Positions 24,731 to 51,599 of a DNA stretch of 64,000 nucleotides are shown here, one piece after another. This stretch comes from Physella acuta (lineage: Eukaryota; Mollusca; Gastropoda; Physidae), in contig NW_026732274.1 of assembly GCF_028476545.1 (NCBI RefSeq), positions 144,001 to 208,000 of the forward strand, read 5' to 3'. The notes below the pieces were generated by a model. That model was given only the letters and a program-made list of their open reading frames with translations, did not search any database and was not told where the DNA came from. Both the position numbers and the translations under genes were made by a program. Each line of letters begins with the position of its first letter. Position 1 is the first letter of the stretch.

Positions 24731-25130
24731 CGAGCTGACCCGCGGCGTATCATACGCCGCTATTTAATTGTTTTATTTTCTACTTTTCAGTCATTCATAA
24801 TTTGTGAATTCGACAGTACCAATGCTGCCACTGAATATATTTGTTTTAAAACACTATCAGTAGCTCGTTAAGGACGATAACCCCCTCCTTTCCCCAACCA
24901 CTACCCCCCGCCCCGTGAAAGCAGCCTCTTCTTAGTTACCTCCCCTAAGTTTAAAATCGTTTCCAACTAAATTATCTGCCCCTAATAGCCGTCACTAAAC
25001 CCGGCTCTACGATTGTAAACATTTAGCGTGAACCACAGCTCACCAGACCAAGTAGGGGTGGGGGTGGTAGGGAGCGCGCTTACAGCTTGGTGTTTTCTAG
25101 GGTCTCCAAGAAGAGCATTATATATATAGA
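24731..25130 (-). mobile_element. Helitron-like element, family 2, copy 1
   Basis: Read on the minus strand, it starts TCTATATATATAATGCTC and ends in a hairpin GCGGCGTA-TGA-TACGCCGC followed by GGGTCAGCTCG and T. The layout is that of a Helitron, but the last four bases are CTCG instead of CTRR. A 375-bp inverted relative lies at 39410-39784. Confidence 0.6.
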
Positions 25131-25134
25131 AAGG

Positions 25135-25500
25135 TGTTGTGACGCAAGTTTACGTCATATAGGTCAAACAGAAGTAGGCAGAAACAGAGCATAGCGTAGT
25201 TAGGTAGACCAATAGAATTACGGGAGATTACTGGTCACGTGAGACGGTCAGATGACCACTGAAGCGTGGGTCGGAAGTTAGAGATAGGTAGCGCTAGGGG
25301 AAAGATGAAGTTAGAGGTAGATAGTGTTAGGGATGGTCATGGGAGCGAGGAGAGAGAAGACAAGTCTTAGTTGTAGTTAGATAGTGTTAGTAGACAGTCA
25401 TGTGTTAGGGCGTAGTTATGGTAGGAGCCTATTTGATGTGTAAATAAAAAACTGCATTGTATTGAATATTGGGTATTTGTGTTGATTCTACACTGTAACA
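25135..25500. mobile_element. Possible solo LTR
   Basis: A 366-bp block starts TGTTGTGACG, ends CTGTAACA, and has AATAAAAA about 60 bases before the end, the outline of a solitary LTR fossil. No target duplication is readable (a Helitron-like end abuts it), and no internal retroelement sequence is nearby. Confidence 0.3.
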
Positions 25501-25569
25501 GGCGTACATAAGAAGAGACGATCCCCGTAAGAAGGTATAATATATCGTATGTTCATGACAGAACATTAC

Positions 25570-25688
<119 letters not shown>

Positions 25689-25768
25689 CAAATTTTCTAC
25701 AACCCTGCATTACATTTGGTGGTAGAACTGCCATTACCATATTTGCTAGGGTAACGGTTTGTTCAACT

Positions 25769-25930
25769 TACACCCTCACAACTGGTGGTTTCCACAAACC
25801 CACCCTCTCAATTAGTGGTTTCAACGACCTCACCCCCACAACTAGTGGTTTCAACGACCTCACCCCCACAACTAGTGGTTTCAGCAACCCCACCCCCACA
25901 ACTAGTGGTTTGAACAACCCCACCCTAACA
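25769..25930. repeat. 30-bp minisatellite, five copies
   Basis: Units of CACCCCCACAACTAGTGG then TTTCAACGACCT. The middle copies are identical and the outer ones diverged. Confidence 0.9.
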
Positions 25931-26214
25931 AAAGGGAATAAATAAACAGTCCATAATACACGGTATACTTAAGGACGACACAGTAAACGTTGTTACTAAA
26001 ACCTGTAAAACTCGCGTAAAATTACCCCAATTTATTCGCTTCAAAACTAAGAAGAATTTAATGTAATCGTGATGATGTTCTAATAAGTAAAACGTTTATA
26101 AAAAACTGTTACTCTTATGTTACTGTCACAAGCTATATCTAACAAATGCTCCACAAAGTTTATTTGGTTTTACTACAGTAATTGCGCTACGTTATTCTTA
26201 GTCTTTATATTTTC

Positions 26215-26390
26215 AGAGTTTCTTCCAGACATCTCTTCGCCCCCCCCCCCCCCCTTCTCCCCCCCCCGAAACAAATGTCTACAAACACCCCCCCCCCCCC
26301 CAACGAAATAAAATTCATATAGAGAATATACACTTTTACCAGTGTCAACTGCATCCCCCCTCCCCCGTAGAAAAAAGTCTGAAAGAAACG
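26215..26390 (+). mobile_element. Poly-C-bearing MITE family R3, copy 2
   Basis: Ends GTTTCTTCCAGAC and GTCTGAAAGAAAC are imperfect inverted repeats. C runs lie at 26240-26252, 26261-26267 and 26288-26301. The block AACGAAATAAAATTCATATA through TTTTACCAGTGTC is shared with the 6-kb copy. Confidence 0.65.
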
Positions 26391-27380
26391 CTGTATATTT
26401 CTTTTTCTTTCGGTGTTATATACAGGAGCAAGCACGCGGATAATTTGTAGGAGGCTTACAGTTTTCACAATTTTCATAGAAAGAAATACGTAATATCGGG
26501 AAAACCCTGTACTTGAGTAATTCACAACTGATGCATTTACAAAATGGCTGCCATGGAGCTATAGTTACACCTCAGAAAAAATGGAAACAGATCGACCGCA
26601 AATAATGTTATCTTAAAGGATACTGAACCCCCCCCCCCCCCCACATACACACACAATGCTCATGTATCTTCAAAAAAAAACAAACAAAAAAAAAAAACTT
26701 CCGGACTACTAAATGCGTGACCCAAATAAACCTTACTACATTAGCTTGAATGCCATGTGTTTTAAACTATTCAATGTTTTTTTTGATAATGGCATTTCTA
26801 AATCTATGAGCTGATTATCGAATCTTGCTATTTTTATTTTCGCACACATAATACTTATTAACTGTTTATAGACTCATACAGATGTGCTGAGGTAGATTGG
26901 TGAATACAGTACGACATTACATAATATAATAGCAAAATGCCTATATCAACAATCATTCTTTACAATAATCACTCGTATAACATAATCTTAAGAATTTTGA
27001 TTTAATTTATTAATATAATCTCAAATGCTTCTCGATAGTTAATAAACTCAAAAACTAAATTTATGAAGTGCAGTACTTACCAGTCAAGCTTACATCAGAA
27101 CACACGTCTGCGTTGTGTAGAGTTAATGCAGTAACAGCTGCTCACGTTTAGCAGCATCCAACGCGCATGCGTGCTTACGAGGAACTCGTTTCCCTAGAAA
27201 ATGGTCATGGAACAAAGAAAAGACGATAAAGGGGAAACTATTCCGGTTAGATGTTACACATTATTGTTAGTATTAGTTAACGTTCCTGATGACTGCATCT
27301 GAAGCTTGATAAAAGATAGGTAACTATGTTAAAAACAAACATATAATAATCATACAATTTTTTTTCTATACATTTGTAAC

Positions 27381-27704
27381 CAGTGGCGTAGCAAGGTCGG
27401 GTGTCACCCGGTGCGGCACTTAATGGTGTCACCCCCCAGAGGCATAGATACCCTTCCCAGGGACAAACTTTCAAATTTTCGATTTGCACCCCCCCCCCCC
27501 TCAAACTTTCGATTTGCACTCTTTGCACCCCCCTCAAGTTTTCGATTTGCACCCCCCCCCCTTCATAATTTCGATTTGCACCCCCCTCGAGTTTTCTCTA
27601 TATATTTTGCTATTTTTTGCCTTGGTGTCACCCCCCCTAAAATGTGTCACCCGGTGCGCTCCGCACCCCCCCCCCCCGCCCCCCCCCCCCTCGCTACGCC
27701 CCTG
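27381..27704. mobile_element. hAT-type MITE with 8-bp target duplication
   Basis: The ends are CAGTGGCGTAGC and GCTACGCCCCTG, flanked on both sides by TTTGTAAC (27373-27380 and 27705-27712). The 8-bp duplication and CAG-GGCG ends are hAT hallmarks. Inside are inverted blocks GTGTCACCCGGTGCG, several long C runs, and about five TTTCGATTTGCACCCC units. Confidence 0.85.
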
Positions 27705-27916
27705 TTTGTAACTAATTTTTTCTAGGTAATAGTCAGACACAAAAAAGTTAAAACAAACATCACGACGTAATTCTAACTGGTATGAAACACACCCACACGT
27801 CGAATATTTTACTGGCAGACATGCGATCTTCTGATCAATATTGGCTTGGTTGAAAAACTATTGAAAGCATAACAAATTTGGAAATTACGTTCATGTAAAT
27901 AAGATAACAGACATAA

Positions 27917-27940
27917 TTATATATATATATATATATATAC
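27917..27940. repeat. Short (AT)n array
   Basis: About 12 AT units, with no terminal repeats beside it. Confidence 0.9.
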
Positions 27941-28753
27941 TTTCGTAAATACGAACATATTTATTTGTGCAGTACACAGCTAACGCGATTATTCTTTTTG
28001 CATGGTTAAGTTAGTATTTAGGGGAATTCCCCAAGCCATCAGTTTTTCGGGAAAATGACGAGTACACGTCATAGCGCTAATTTTAGAAACCAGCGCAGTT
28101 GTGTGTTACGCAGTTCTCGCTGTTTTAACACACCACTGGTTTGAGCAGCTCGTCGCCATTTATATATAGCACTAATTGCTTACATTTGTAAGATGGCCTG
28201 CGGACGTAACAAATTGTGATTTAGCATTTTGGGAATATTACACTTGGCCCGAAGAGGTAGCGTAGGCTTATTTCGTATTACTGTTATACGTTATTTAAGT
28301 AGGAAGAAGTGTATCGTGTATAGGGCATTATTGTAGTCATTTTGTCTACAGTTTTTCAACTGTTAAATGTTTGGTGGTTTACATTTACTATTTTATCTTT
28401 CAGCTTATGAGAGCTTGTGGGGGGAAGGGATTGGGGAAATGGGTGGTGTGGAGAATGTGGTTCTCATAATTTTATATAACAAGGAGTAATCCAATCAAAC
28501 TTTATATTACTTTATATAGTTTTGGGGAATTTATTATATTGATGATGACGTGGGTGTTGACGTAACGAGAAAAAAAAATATAAATATATGGCTTACAACA
28601 TTTATTTATTTTCTATTAAAAAATTACTTTTACGATTTTTTCATTGAATTGATTTTTAATTTTAGAAAACAAATTTTATTTTTGTTTTTACAGGATATTG
28701 AGAACCGATATAATCTAGTTAATTTTCTTTTCAGTGTGAATATTAGAATGATG

Positions 28754-38279
<9,526 letters not shown>

Positions 38280-39405
38280 TAAAAAGAAAAGTTGGACGAG
38301 AATTGACAGGCATTCTTATACATTTATGCATACATGCTAAATGGAAAACTGAGACATTCAACGCCATGAAAAATCAAAATTTAGCACGGAATTACATGTA
38401 AGCAGATAGCATACGTAAAGTCCGAACTATGCATTCGAAGATTTAAAAAAAATCTAAACATTTGGATTTTAAGTTATTTTTAGACGTTTATTCAAGTTTA
38501 AATCTTAATCCTACATATGAGCTTGAAATAATTTACTAAATACTTTGTGTACTAGCACAACATGCAATAATGCAATAGCATAGAAACATGAAGATAATCG
38601 TTTTTAATTATAAAAAAATAGCTTTTTTTTTACATATTTCAGCACCTCATATCGTTATTACAATTTAAAATTTGCAATCAAGTTTTGAAATTTTTGTTAT
38701 AACCCTTTTAATTGTTTATAGCAAATGTACAAATAAATAATTCAATGTTTTATTTGTTTCAATACATATATTTTACAGAAAAATTATTTCAAAAATATAT
38801 TTTTCTCTGTTTGATAAATCAACTGTACATATGCTTACCAAACCAACAAAATCATATAATCAAAAGTAAAAACCCAAACATTTAAAAGCCATCATTTGAG
38901 TATATAAACAATATAATAATATACATCACTTTAAAATATATTTGTATAACTATAAATGCACATTATCTGAATCGACCATTAATATTCTAAATGTTAATAA
39001 TTTAAAAAAAGCAACCATTATATTAAAAATCTATTATTGAGAGTACACGTTTCTATAATCTGGGTTTCACAATAAAAATATTTAAAAAATATTTTTTTGC
39101 GTTAAGTTTATTTTTATTTTTATTATAGATAAATAATAAAAATAAAGCTAGCAATTCAGTGATTTTGTTAAACAAAACTAAACAAGTGGAAAAAAGACGA
39201 AAAAATAGCCAAAATTTAACTATTTTTAAAAACAAGTTGGATGAGAATTATAGGTTCATTGTAATTAGCGTGTTTGTAAACTTTGTACTTTCAGTGGAAC
39301 AAAGACATTATTTTAGTAAAGATTAATGACTTTTAAAAATGTAAAAATTAAAAACCTTTATTATATTGTCATTAAAAATAAGACGTTACTAAACTCATAA
39401 TATCT
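38280..39405. other. 3' flank of gene B; no further gene
   Basis: Very AT-rich. AATAAA at 38732-38737 is a possible polyadenylation signal for gene B. Confidence 0.5.
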
Positions 39406-39409
39406 ATAG

Positions 39410-39784
39410 ACTATATATAATTATCTTCTGGGAGCCGTTAGAAAACAAGCTGCAATCGCGCGCCTTTCAGTCCCCTCTCTTCCTCTCTATCGCTACCCCC
39501 CCCCCCCCCCTCACATGGTCAGGTGAGTTGTAGTTCACGCTAAATGTTATTTTGGTGACGGCTAATAGATGCAGATAATTCAGTTTGAAACTCTTTTAAA
39601 CTTAATGGAGGTAACTAAGAGGAGGCTGCTTTCACGGGGGGGGGGGGGGGGATGGTGGGTTTAGTGTTTTGAAGCAAATATTTTCAGTGGCAGCATTGGT
39701 ACTGTCGAATTCACAAATTATGAATTACTGAAAAGTAGATAAAACAACTAAATAGCGGCGTACGATACACCGCGGGTCGGCTCG
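39410..39784 (+). mobile_element. Helitron-like element, family 2, copy 2
   Basis: CTATATATAATTATCTTCTGG starts the copy, and the hairpin GCGGCGTACGATACACCGC then GGGTCGGCTCG and T closes it. Internal blocks (TTCACGCTAAATGTTA, GAGGAGGCTGCTTTCACGG, AGTGGCAGCATTGGTACTG) are shared with the copy at 24731. It lies 90 bases beyond the 3' end of the MSANTD3-like gene. Confidence 0.6.
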
Positions 39785-39874
39785 TTTAATTTAATCAGGA
39801 AATGTTAACTGTTTTCATTAAACTGTAAATGCTTTTTATTATCATTCAGGCAAAAAATTCACCATTGTTAATTT

Positions 39875-41310
<1,436 letters not shown>

Positions 41311-41788
41311 CTTTTCTTCGTTTGTTTTTCCTAGTTAATTTTGTTTAAATAGATTAACATGATAAATATATAATTTACACAACCTAAAATATAATCTTGT
41401 CGTTCTAGATGTTTAGACGTATATGGAAATGAGAAGTAATATTAGACAGGCATAAATTTTAAAAAGTATATTAATAAGGTAATCTAAATTTTACATTACA
41501 TTTAAACAAATATTATAGCCTACATTTATCCAAAGCAAGAAATATTGAATTATTTTTTCGAAACAAAACTTGAAACCAACGCACATATTATATACTGTTG
41601 GTTTATATACACAAAAATATAGATCATTAATACATTACTAAAGTATGATACTATTTTAACACTATATTTTTGAGAAAGATGTTTTTATATAGAGTTTTAG
41701 ATGTTCTTATATTAGGCTATATAATTTTCAATGTGATGTTTTATACATAATTAGCTATAAGCAATCATCAATACAACAAATCAGATAA

Positions 41789-45405
<3,617 letters not shown>

Positions 45406-45480
45406 TATAGCGGTATTTTGAAAATAATAAGACGCCAAGTATAAAACAGTATTTATTAACGATATTGGTAAACGAACATT

Positions 45481-48400
45481 TTAGTGGGTTTGAAAACTAC
45501 AGGTTAAACGTGCTGAAATGAAACAGAAATGTTACAGCATTATTGTTTACATTTTTAGAACAAAAGTAATTTTCTATCTCAAAACTGAAAGTCAAACATA
45601 AATTGAATGCTTCGTTATATTTTATTTGTGTGAGTTTGATCTAAAAATTAGAAAAAATATGTTAGAAAATGGAATGGTCGGGCTTTTGAGCGTATGATCG
45701 GTAACGCTAATAGTCCTGAATTCAAAACTCACGTCAGACTAGATCGCTACGTATGGATTACATCACATCTTGGAGAAAAACACCAAAAATTATAATAATG
45801 CTGACTTGCACATTGTAACATCGTTCTTGGATAAAATATGGAAGTTTATCAAAAAAGACAGGTTGAGAGGTCATACGTGATTGTTTTGGATCGGTTTCTC
45901 TTTAATAATACAATTAAGAACAAAGAAGGAAACACAAATCATTATTTTGGATTTAATATATTTTAACTCACCAGAAGTGTAAATATGACTTGTCGAGTTT
46001 TCTCCTGTATTTGTGGCTAAAGATGACTGTAGATCCAACTCATTGAGAAAAGCTGTCCATAATTCGATGTCACGAGTTCCGTTATTTAAACAAACTGATC
46101 TTTGATGTAACTTGTGTAAACCAGAAAAAAATGAGGCAAATTCTAAAATATCGTTAGTGTTAACAGTAGCTTTTTTTTCTATCAAAGTCCGTACGACACG
46201 GTAATGTCCATTCTTTAGTGCCAGGTCATAAGCTGTTTGACCTTTTTTGTTGAACCTTTTGATGCCGTCGGTTTTCTTTATTAAAATCTGGACCACATCG
46301 TTCAACCCGTATTTAGATGCCAACATTAAAGCTGTGTTACCTTTGTTGTCTGTTGTATTGACGTCATCAGCTTTGTTTATCAAGATATGCACTACATGAG
46401 TTAGCTGTTGTATCTTTTTATACGTAAATCCATTGTTTCGTCGTTGATTTATCAGACCTAATTGTATGATAGCTATCATAAGTGGAGACCTGCCATCTCG
46501 GTCTATGACATTTGCTTCTGCATTTTTGTCTAGCAAATGTTCGATGATAGGCAAAACATTTTCCTCGACTTTTTTTTTCAAAAGTTTTATTAACATAGTT
46601 TCATGTTTGTAATCAGAAAAATTAACATCCGCATCTTGAACTAACAGATATTCTATTAGTTCAAATGTGTTGTCTTTATTCTGATAAGGTCCGGGTTTAA
46701 AATATGAAACATACATGAGTGCTGTTCTCTGTTTCTTGTCAACCTGGTTGACCTTTGACCCTTTACTGACCAAATCTTTCACCGTGTCGACTAAACCAGC
46801 TTGTGCCGCCATCATAAGTAAAGTTCTACCTTTAGGACACACAACATCATCTTCTTTATAAAGTTTACAGATTAGTTGCATGAAATACCTGTTTCCAGTT
46901 TCTAAAGCTATCATTAAAGCTGTTTTTTTGTATTTGTTTACTGCATTTATATCCTGTTTTATTTTAAGAAGGATTGTTGTATTGAATATGTCATTGTTAA
47001 ATCGCACGTGTCTTGCATACAACATTAATAATGTGTTACTATCCTTATCTACAAGATCAAAATATGTTTCGTTTTTTGCATTAGACAAAATGCATTTGCA
47101 CATTTTGGGGAAGTATGATGTAAAGTTCATACAAAGATTGATTCCAGATGCAGTTAGGTTAAAATATAATTTATAACATCTATATTGTTTTATTTGTGTT
47201 ATCAGTATATTCTTTACTGCAGCATCAATCAGTGAAACGCTAATCTTTCTACCCAACAAAAATTCCATGACTTCTAAGTCACCACATTTAGTAGCCCACA
47301 TTAAAACCGTTCTTCCTTTATTGTCTGTTTGATCTAAAGCTGACATGTGACTGCTGACCTGGTGTGAGCTTTGGGCTGATGGTTTAGTCTTTAGTAATAA
47401 TTTGGTAATGTCACTATCACATTTTGCTTTAGCAGCCCACATTAACGCGGTCCGACCTTGTTTGTCTTGGATGTAAATGTCAGCTTTATGCTCCAACAGG
47501 ATCCTGACCTTATCTAATCTACCTTCTTTAACAACTTTCATCAGCGCTGTTTCTCCTTTATTATCAACAACGTTAACATCAGCCTTGTGATGTTCCAACA
47601 ATTGCTTCACTACATCGTCATTATCCCATCTTTCTACAGCATACATTAACGCCGTCTTTCCTTTACTATCCCCTATGTCAATGTCCCTATAAATTCCTGC
47701 TGGTATAAATCCCTTCTGTACTGCCAACATAAGCACCGAGGTTTTGTTGTTGTTGACATGGTTGACGTCAGCGCCGTGACGAAGTAGCTCCTGTATTATA
47801 TCAGTTGGTTGATGCATATTGAATGAATAACTATCTTTCTCTATCTTTATAGCCAACATAAGAGCTGAGTTCCCATCATTGTCTTCATCATTAACGTTAA
47901 CATTATATTTGGCAAGAAGTAGTTTGACATTCGCCAATGATTTCCTTTCTACAGCCAACATTAGCGCTGTTTTACCCAAATTGTTTTTATAATTAACATC
48001 GTGTTTACAAGAGAGTATTCGTGTTATGATACCTACACTTTGATTTTGTACAGCTAGCATTAGAGGTGCATTACCTTCATTGTCTACTATATTGACATCA
48101 GGATGGTGATCTAAAATTAGATTGATGAAATTATTATCTGTGCTGTTTTTTAACACTTTTATAATAGCTGTTTCACCACTGTTATCTTTTGCATTTAAAT
48201 CCTTAGTCAGCAGTAATAACTTTTTCATAACTGTTTGTTGTGAAATTTCTAAATTAGTTGAGATGTAGTGCTGACAAGGCGGAGATGTAAAATAATTCTT
48301 TGACGAAAGTTCCATCAGTGCATTTCTTCCATCAGAGTTCCACACGTTAACATCTGCTCCATGTTTTAACAACACCCCAACAACCTCTGGTTTACCAGCC

Positions 48401-49911
48401 AGCATTAGAGCTGTGTTACCATGGTGATCTGTTTTGTTGACATCAAATCCTTTAGAAATCAGCCACTCCACAACTGTAACATGTCCACCAATAGCTGCTA
48501 ACATGAGAGCGTTTTGTCCTTTAAAGTTAACATCCACAGTACCGTCATACAGTAACTCTACAATGTCCAAGTGTCCATTCATGGCCGCTAACATCAAAGC
48601 TGTATTACCATCTATATCAAATATAGAAAGATCGCTGTGTATTTTTATGTCCTTTACTATACTGCAAAAACCTTTCATAGCAGCTAACATCAAAGTAGTC
48701 CGACCTAATTTGTTTGTTTGGTTTATACTTGATTTATCTTTATCAATTTGATTCTGTACTAAAATTTTAACTGTTTTTACATGTGCACCTAGTATTGATA
48801 AATTCAACGCGGTATTCCCTTCTATGTTAATCTGTTTAGTATCAGCGCCCTTCTTAAGTAACAAATCTACAATGTTAGAGTGACCTCCCCTTGAAGCACA
48901 CAAAAGGGCTGTCTCTCCATAATATGGACTTCCTGGGTAGTTGACATTGGCACCTTTCTCTAGTAAAAACTCCACAATATCTAAATGTCCTTTAAAAACA
49001 GATTTACCGAGCACAGATTCCCCATCTGAATTCAATAAATTCACATCAGCTCCAGCCTCAACTAAAGATTTTGTAATTTCAAAATAACCTTCGTCACAAG
49101 CATAAAATAGAGGAGGAGATTTACCTATATTAACGTCCGCACCATTTTCTACTAAAAATTGTACTATGTCGATTTTACCCCTTCTAGTAGATATACACAG
49201 TGGGGAGTCTCCTGGATAATCAGTTTTATTCACATCAGCTCCAGCTTGTACCAACATTTTTACAAGTTCAAAACATCCATCTTTACACGATTCATGTAGT
49301 GGTGTAGTTAACGATGTATAATTAACATCTGCGCCATTGTCTACCAGCAGCCTCACAATCTCAACAAAACCATTTTCTACAGAATAACATAGGGCTGTCT
49401 TTGTGTTTTTGTCTATCAAATTCACATTAGCTTTAGCTTTGACCAAAATTTCCACAAGTTCAAAACAGCCACTTTTACATGATTCATGTAGTGGTGTAGT
49501 AAACCATGGATAATTAACATCTGCGCCATTTTTTACCAGCAGCTTTACAATCTCAACAAAACCTTTTTTTACAGAATAACACAGGGCCGACTTGTCTTTT
49601 CTGTCTATCAACTTCACATCAGCCTTGTACTCCAGCAGTAATTTAACCACGCCCAGACGTCCAAATTGTGAAGCTTTTATTAACGCAGTCTGACTTCTGT
49701 TGTTTCTACTGTTTACATCAACTCCATGTGTAAGTAATATTCTCACTACATCAAATTTACCTTTACCTGCTGTCGAGACCAAGAAACATTGAATTTCATT
49801 CAGGGATTTCACATTTTTTATTTTTTTAATTGCTTGTTCAAGATCATCTAAATTGTGATCTTTTATAGCTATTCTTATTTCCTGTAAAATATGTTTATCC
49901 GATGTATCCAT
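45481..49911 (-). CDS. Large ankyrin-repeat protein
   Basis: The main exon, 45972-49911, encodes 1313 residues and ends at a TCTG|GTGAGT donor. The best next exon is 45481-45512, adding a ten-residue tail to TAA (1323 residues total); this splice is inferred. Ankyrin repeats of about 33 residues (G-x-TALMLAAxxGHxDIVxLLL) fill residues 35-1240, with a degenerate stretch near residues 890-990 and a non-repeat C-terminus. No membrane span, kinase, death or SOCS domain is visible, so it is a repeat-only scaffold by appearance. An ATG in good context (ACCAAAATGG) was chosen; a TTTTAG acceptor just upstream suggests a 5' untranslated exon. Coding of nearly the whole protein in one exon is unusual among the intron-rich neighbours. 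Confidence 0.9.
45660..45850. repeat. Possible tRNA-derived SINE fragment
   Basis: GGTCGGGCTTTTGAGCG and, 35 bases on, CTGAATTCAAAACTC resemble degenerate A and B boxes. It lies between the ankyrin main exon and its inferred last exon. No second copy was confirmed. Confidence 0.2.
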
Positions 49912-50790
49912 TTTGGTGAAGAAAGTTTCTAAAATTGAATAGATTCAAGAACAAAATAATCTTTAAAAAGGCGACATTCTGGAAAAATTGAAAGTTTTAA
50001 TTATTACAATTCTAGTAATACAAATGTAAAAATCACCAACAGACTTTAAAATATAACATAATTATGCTATTGCTAACAATAACTTAACTAGAGTATACCA
50101 ATTAGGCTGAGGAAAGCTTATAAATTATTTTAGCTAAAAAAGGAATAAAGTTAACGTTTAATTTGTCATATTCGACAATTTATGCAAGCACCAATGTACA
50201 TCAATTGAAGCTTCTATTGTTTTGATTCGAAAAGTTTGTACAAGTTAAATTTGTTCTTTGGCCAAGACAATTATTAGAGAGCAGTCTTTTGAATGTAAAA
50301 CTCAAAGGTATTTTGCACTTTATTTTGCGATAGCTAAGCTACTTTGTTATTTATTTTGTTATTTTGTATGCTAGCTAATTAGCTATAGGGCTTTTGCATA
50401 GCAATAACGATTTAAATGTCAAACTAAATTAGGCTATAATAAATATTTAATTTAGTTATTTAGCTAAGAAACAAATTGGTTATTATAGACTTATTATTGA
50501 TTTCCTAAGTCGATATTGTAAGTTCTACAACTGTAGTGTTAGAAATCAACAGAAAAAGTCGTCCAGTCATAGTCGTAGGTTTTATAATGTCAATATTGGG
50601 TGTTTTATAAACGTAATGTGCAATTTGATGTTGGCTAATGTTAACGGTGGATCAGCAGTTTTCAAGTTACGTGTCACTGCACCTCTATTGTAAAACATGA
50701 AATCTTGTTACTTTCCCATCACTCAGCCCATAAATAGTTTTTATGTTAGTCCGAATATGGCAAACGCCAGAACCAACAATTGTCTGAATA
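49912..50790. other. 5' flank of the ankyrin gene; no gene
   Basis: AT-rich; the first 100 bases probably contain an untranslated exon boundary (TTTTAG acceptor on the minus strand). No other feature was seen. Confidence 0.45.
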
Positions 50791-50844
50791 TGACAAATAA
50801 CTGAGTGGACACTTGCGTAAATGCGATAATCACAAGACATATGA

Positions 50845-51430
50845 TCTCAGACAAAATATCTGAAACAAAATATCTCAGACAAAATATCTCACAGCTAAAT
50901 TGTAATAGTGTGTTGGATGATTTTAGTTGATCTGAACATTTATTTATTGACAGTCATTTGTCTTGAGATCTTTAGCCCGTGTGATAATATATTGTCTGTA
51001 ATATTTTGTCTGTAATATTTTGTCTGAGATCATTTGTCCTGAAATCATTTGTTATGTAACTGAATGGAAACTTGCGTGAATGCGATATTTTGTCTGTAAT
51101 ATTTTGTCTGTAATATTTTGTCTGTAATATTTTGTCTGTAATATTTTGACTGTAATATTTTGTCTGTATTATTTTGTCTGTAATATTTTGTCTGTAATAT
51201 TTTGTCTGTGATATTTTGTCTGTAATATTTTGTAATATTTTGTCTGTAATATTTTGTCTGTAATATTTTGTCTGTAATATTTTGTCTGTAATATTTTGTC
51301 TGTAATATTTTGTCTGTAATATTTTGTCTGTAATATTTTGTCTGTAATATTTTGTCTGTAATATTTTGTCTGTAATATTTTGTCTGTTATATTTTGTCTG
51401 TAAGATTTTGTCAGTTATATTTTGTCGGAG
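50845..51430. repeat. 14-bp minisatellite with an inverted left arm
   Basis: TAATATTTTGTCTG repeats about 25 times (51075-51400). To the left (50845-50895) the complement AGACAAAATATCTC is repeated three times. GGACACTTGCGTGAATG-type blocks occur at 50812, 51066 and 51483, outside and between the arms, suggesting a repeat inside a larger element. Confidence 0.9.
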
Positions 51431-51599
51431 ATCATTTGTTATGGAACCGAACGTACACTTGACCGAATGTGATAACTACCCCAATGGACACTTGCCTGAA
51501 TGGGACGCATTGCCCGAAAGCCGCAAGTGTCTTTCAGGAAAGCGTCATTCTCTCGTATTAGACCGCCATAAGCCTAGTTATTGGTTCTGTTTGCAATTA

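Noticed and set aside
27411-27740. Pro-rich and Gly-rich frames
   Set aside because: They come from C runs in the hAT MITE.
45871-45971. Read-through C-terminus of the ankyrin protein to the stop at 45871
   Set aside because: A good GTGAGT donor lies at 45971 and the codons after it look intronic; kept only as an alternative isoform.
46880-47176. Plus-strand frame of 98 codons, and another at 48434-48751
   Set aside because: Both are antisense to the ankyrin exon, whose coding pattern is clear.
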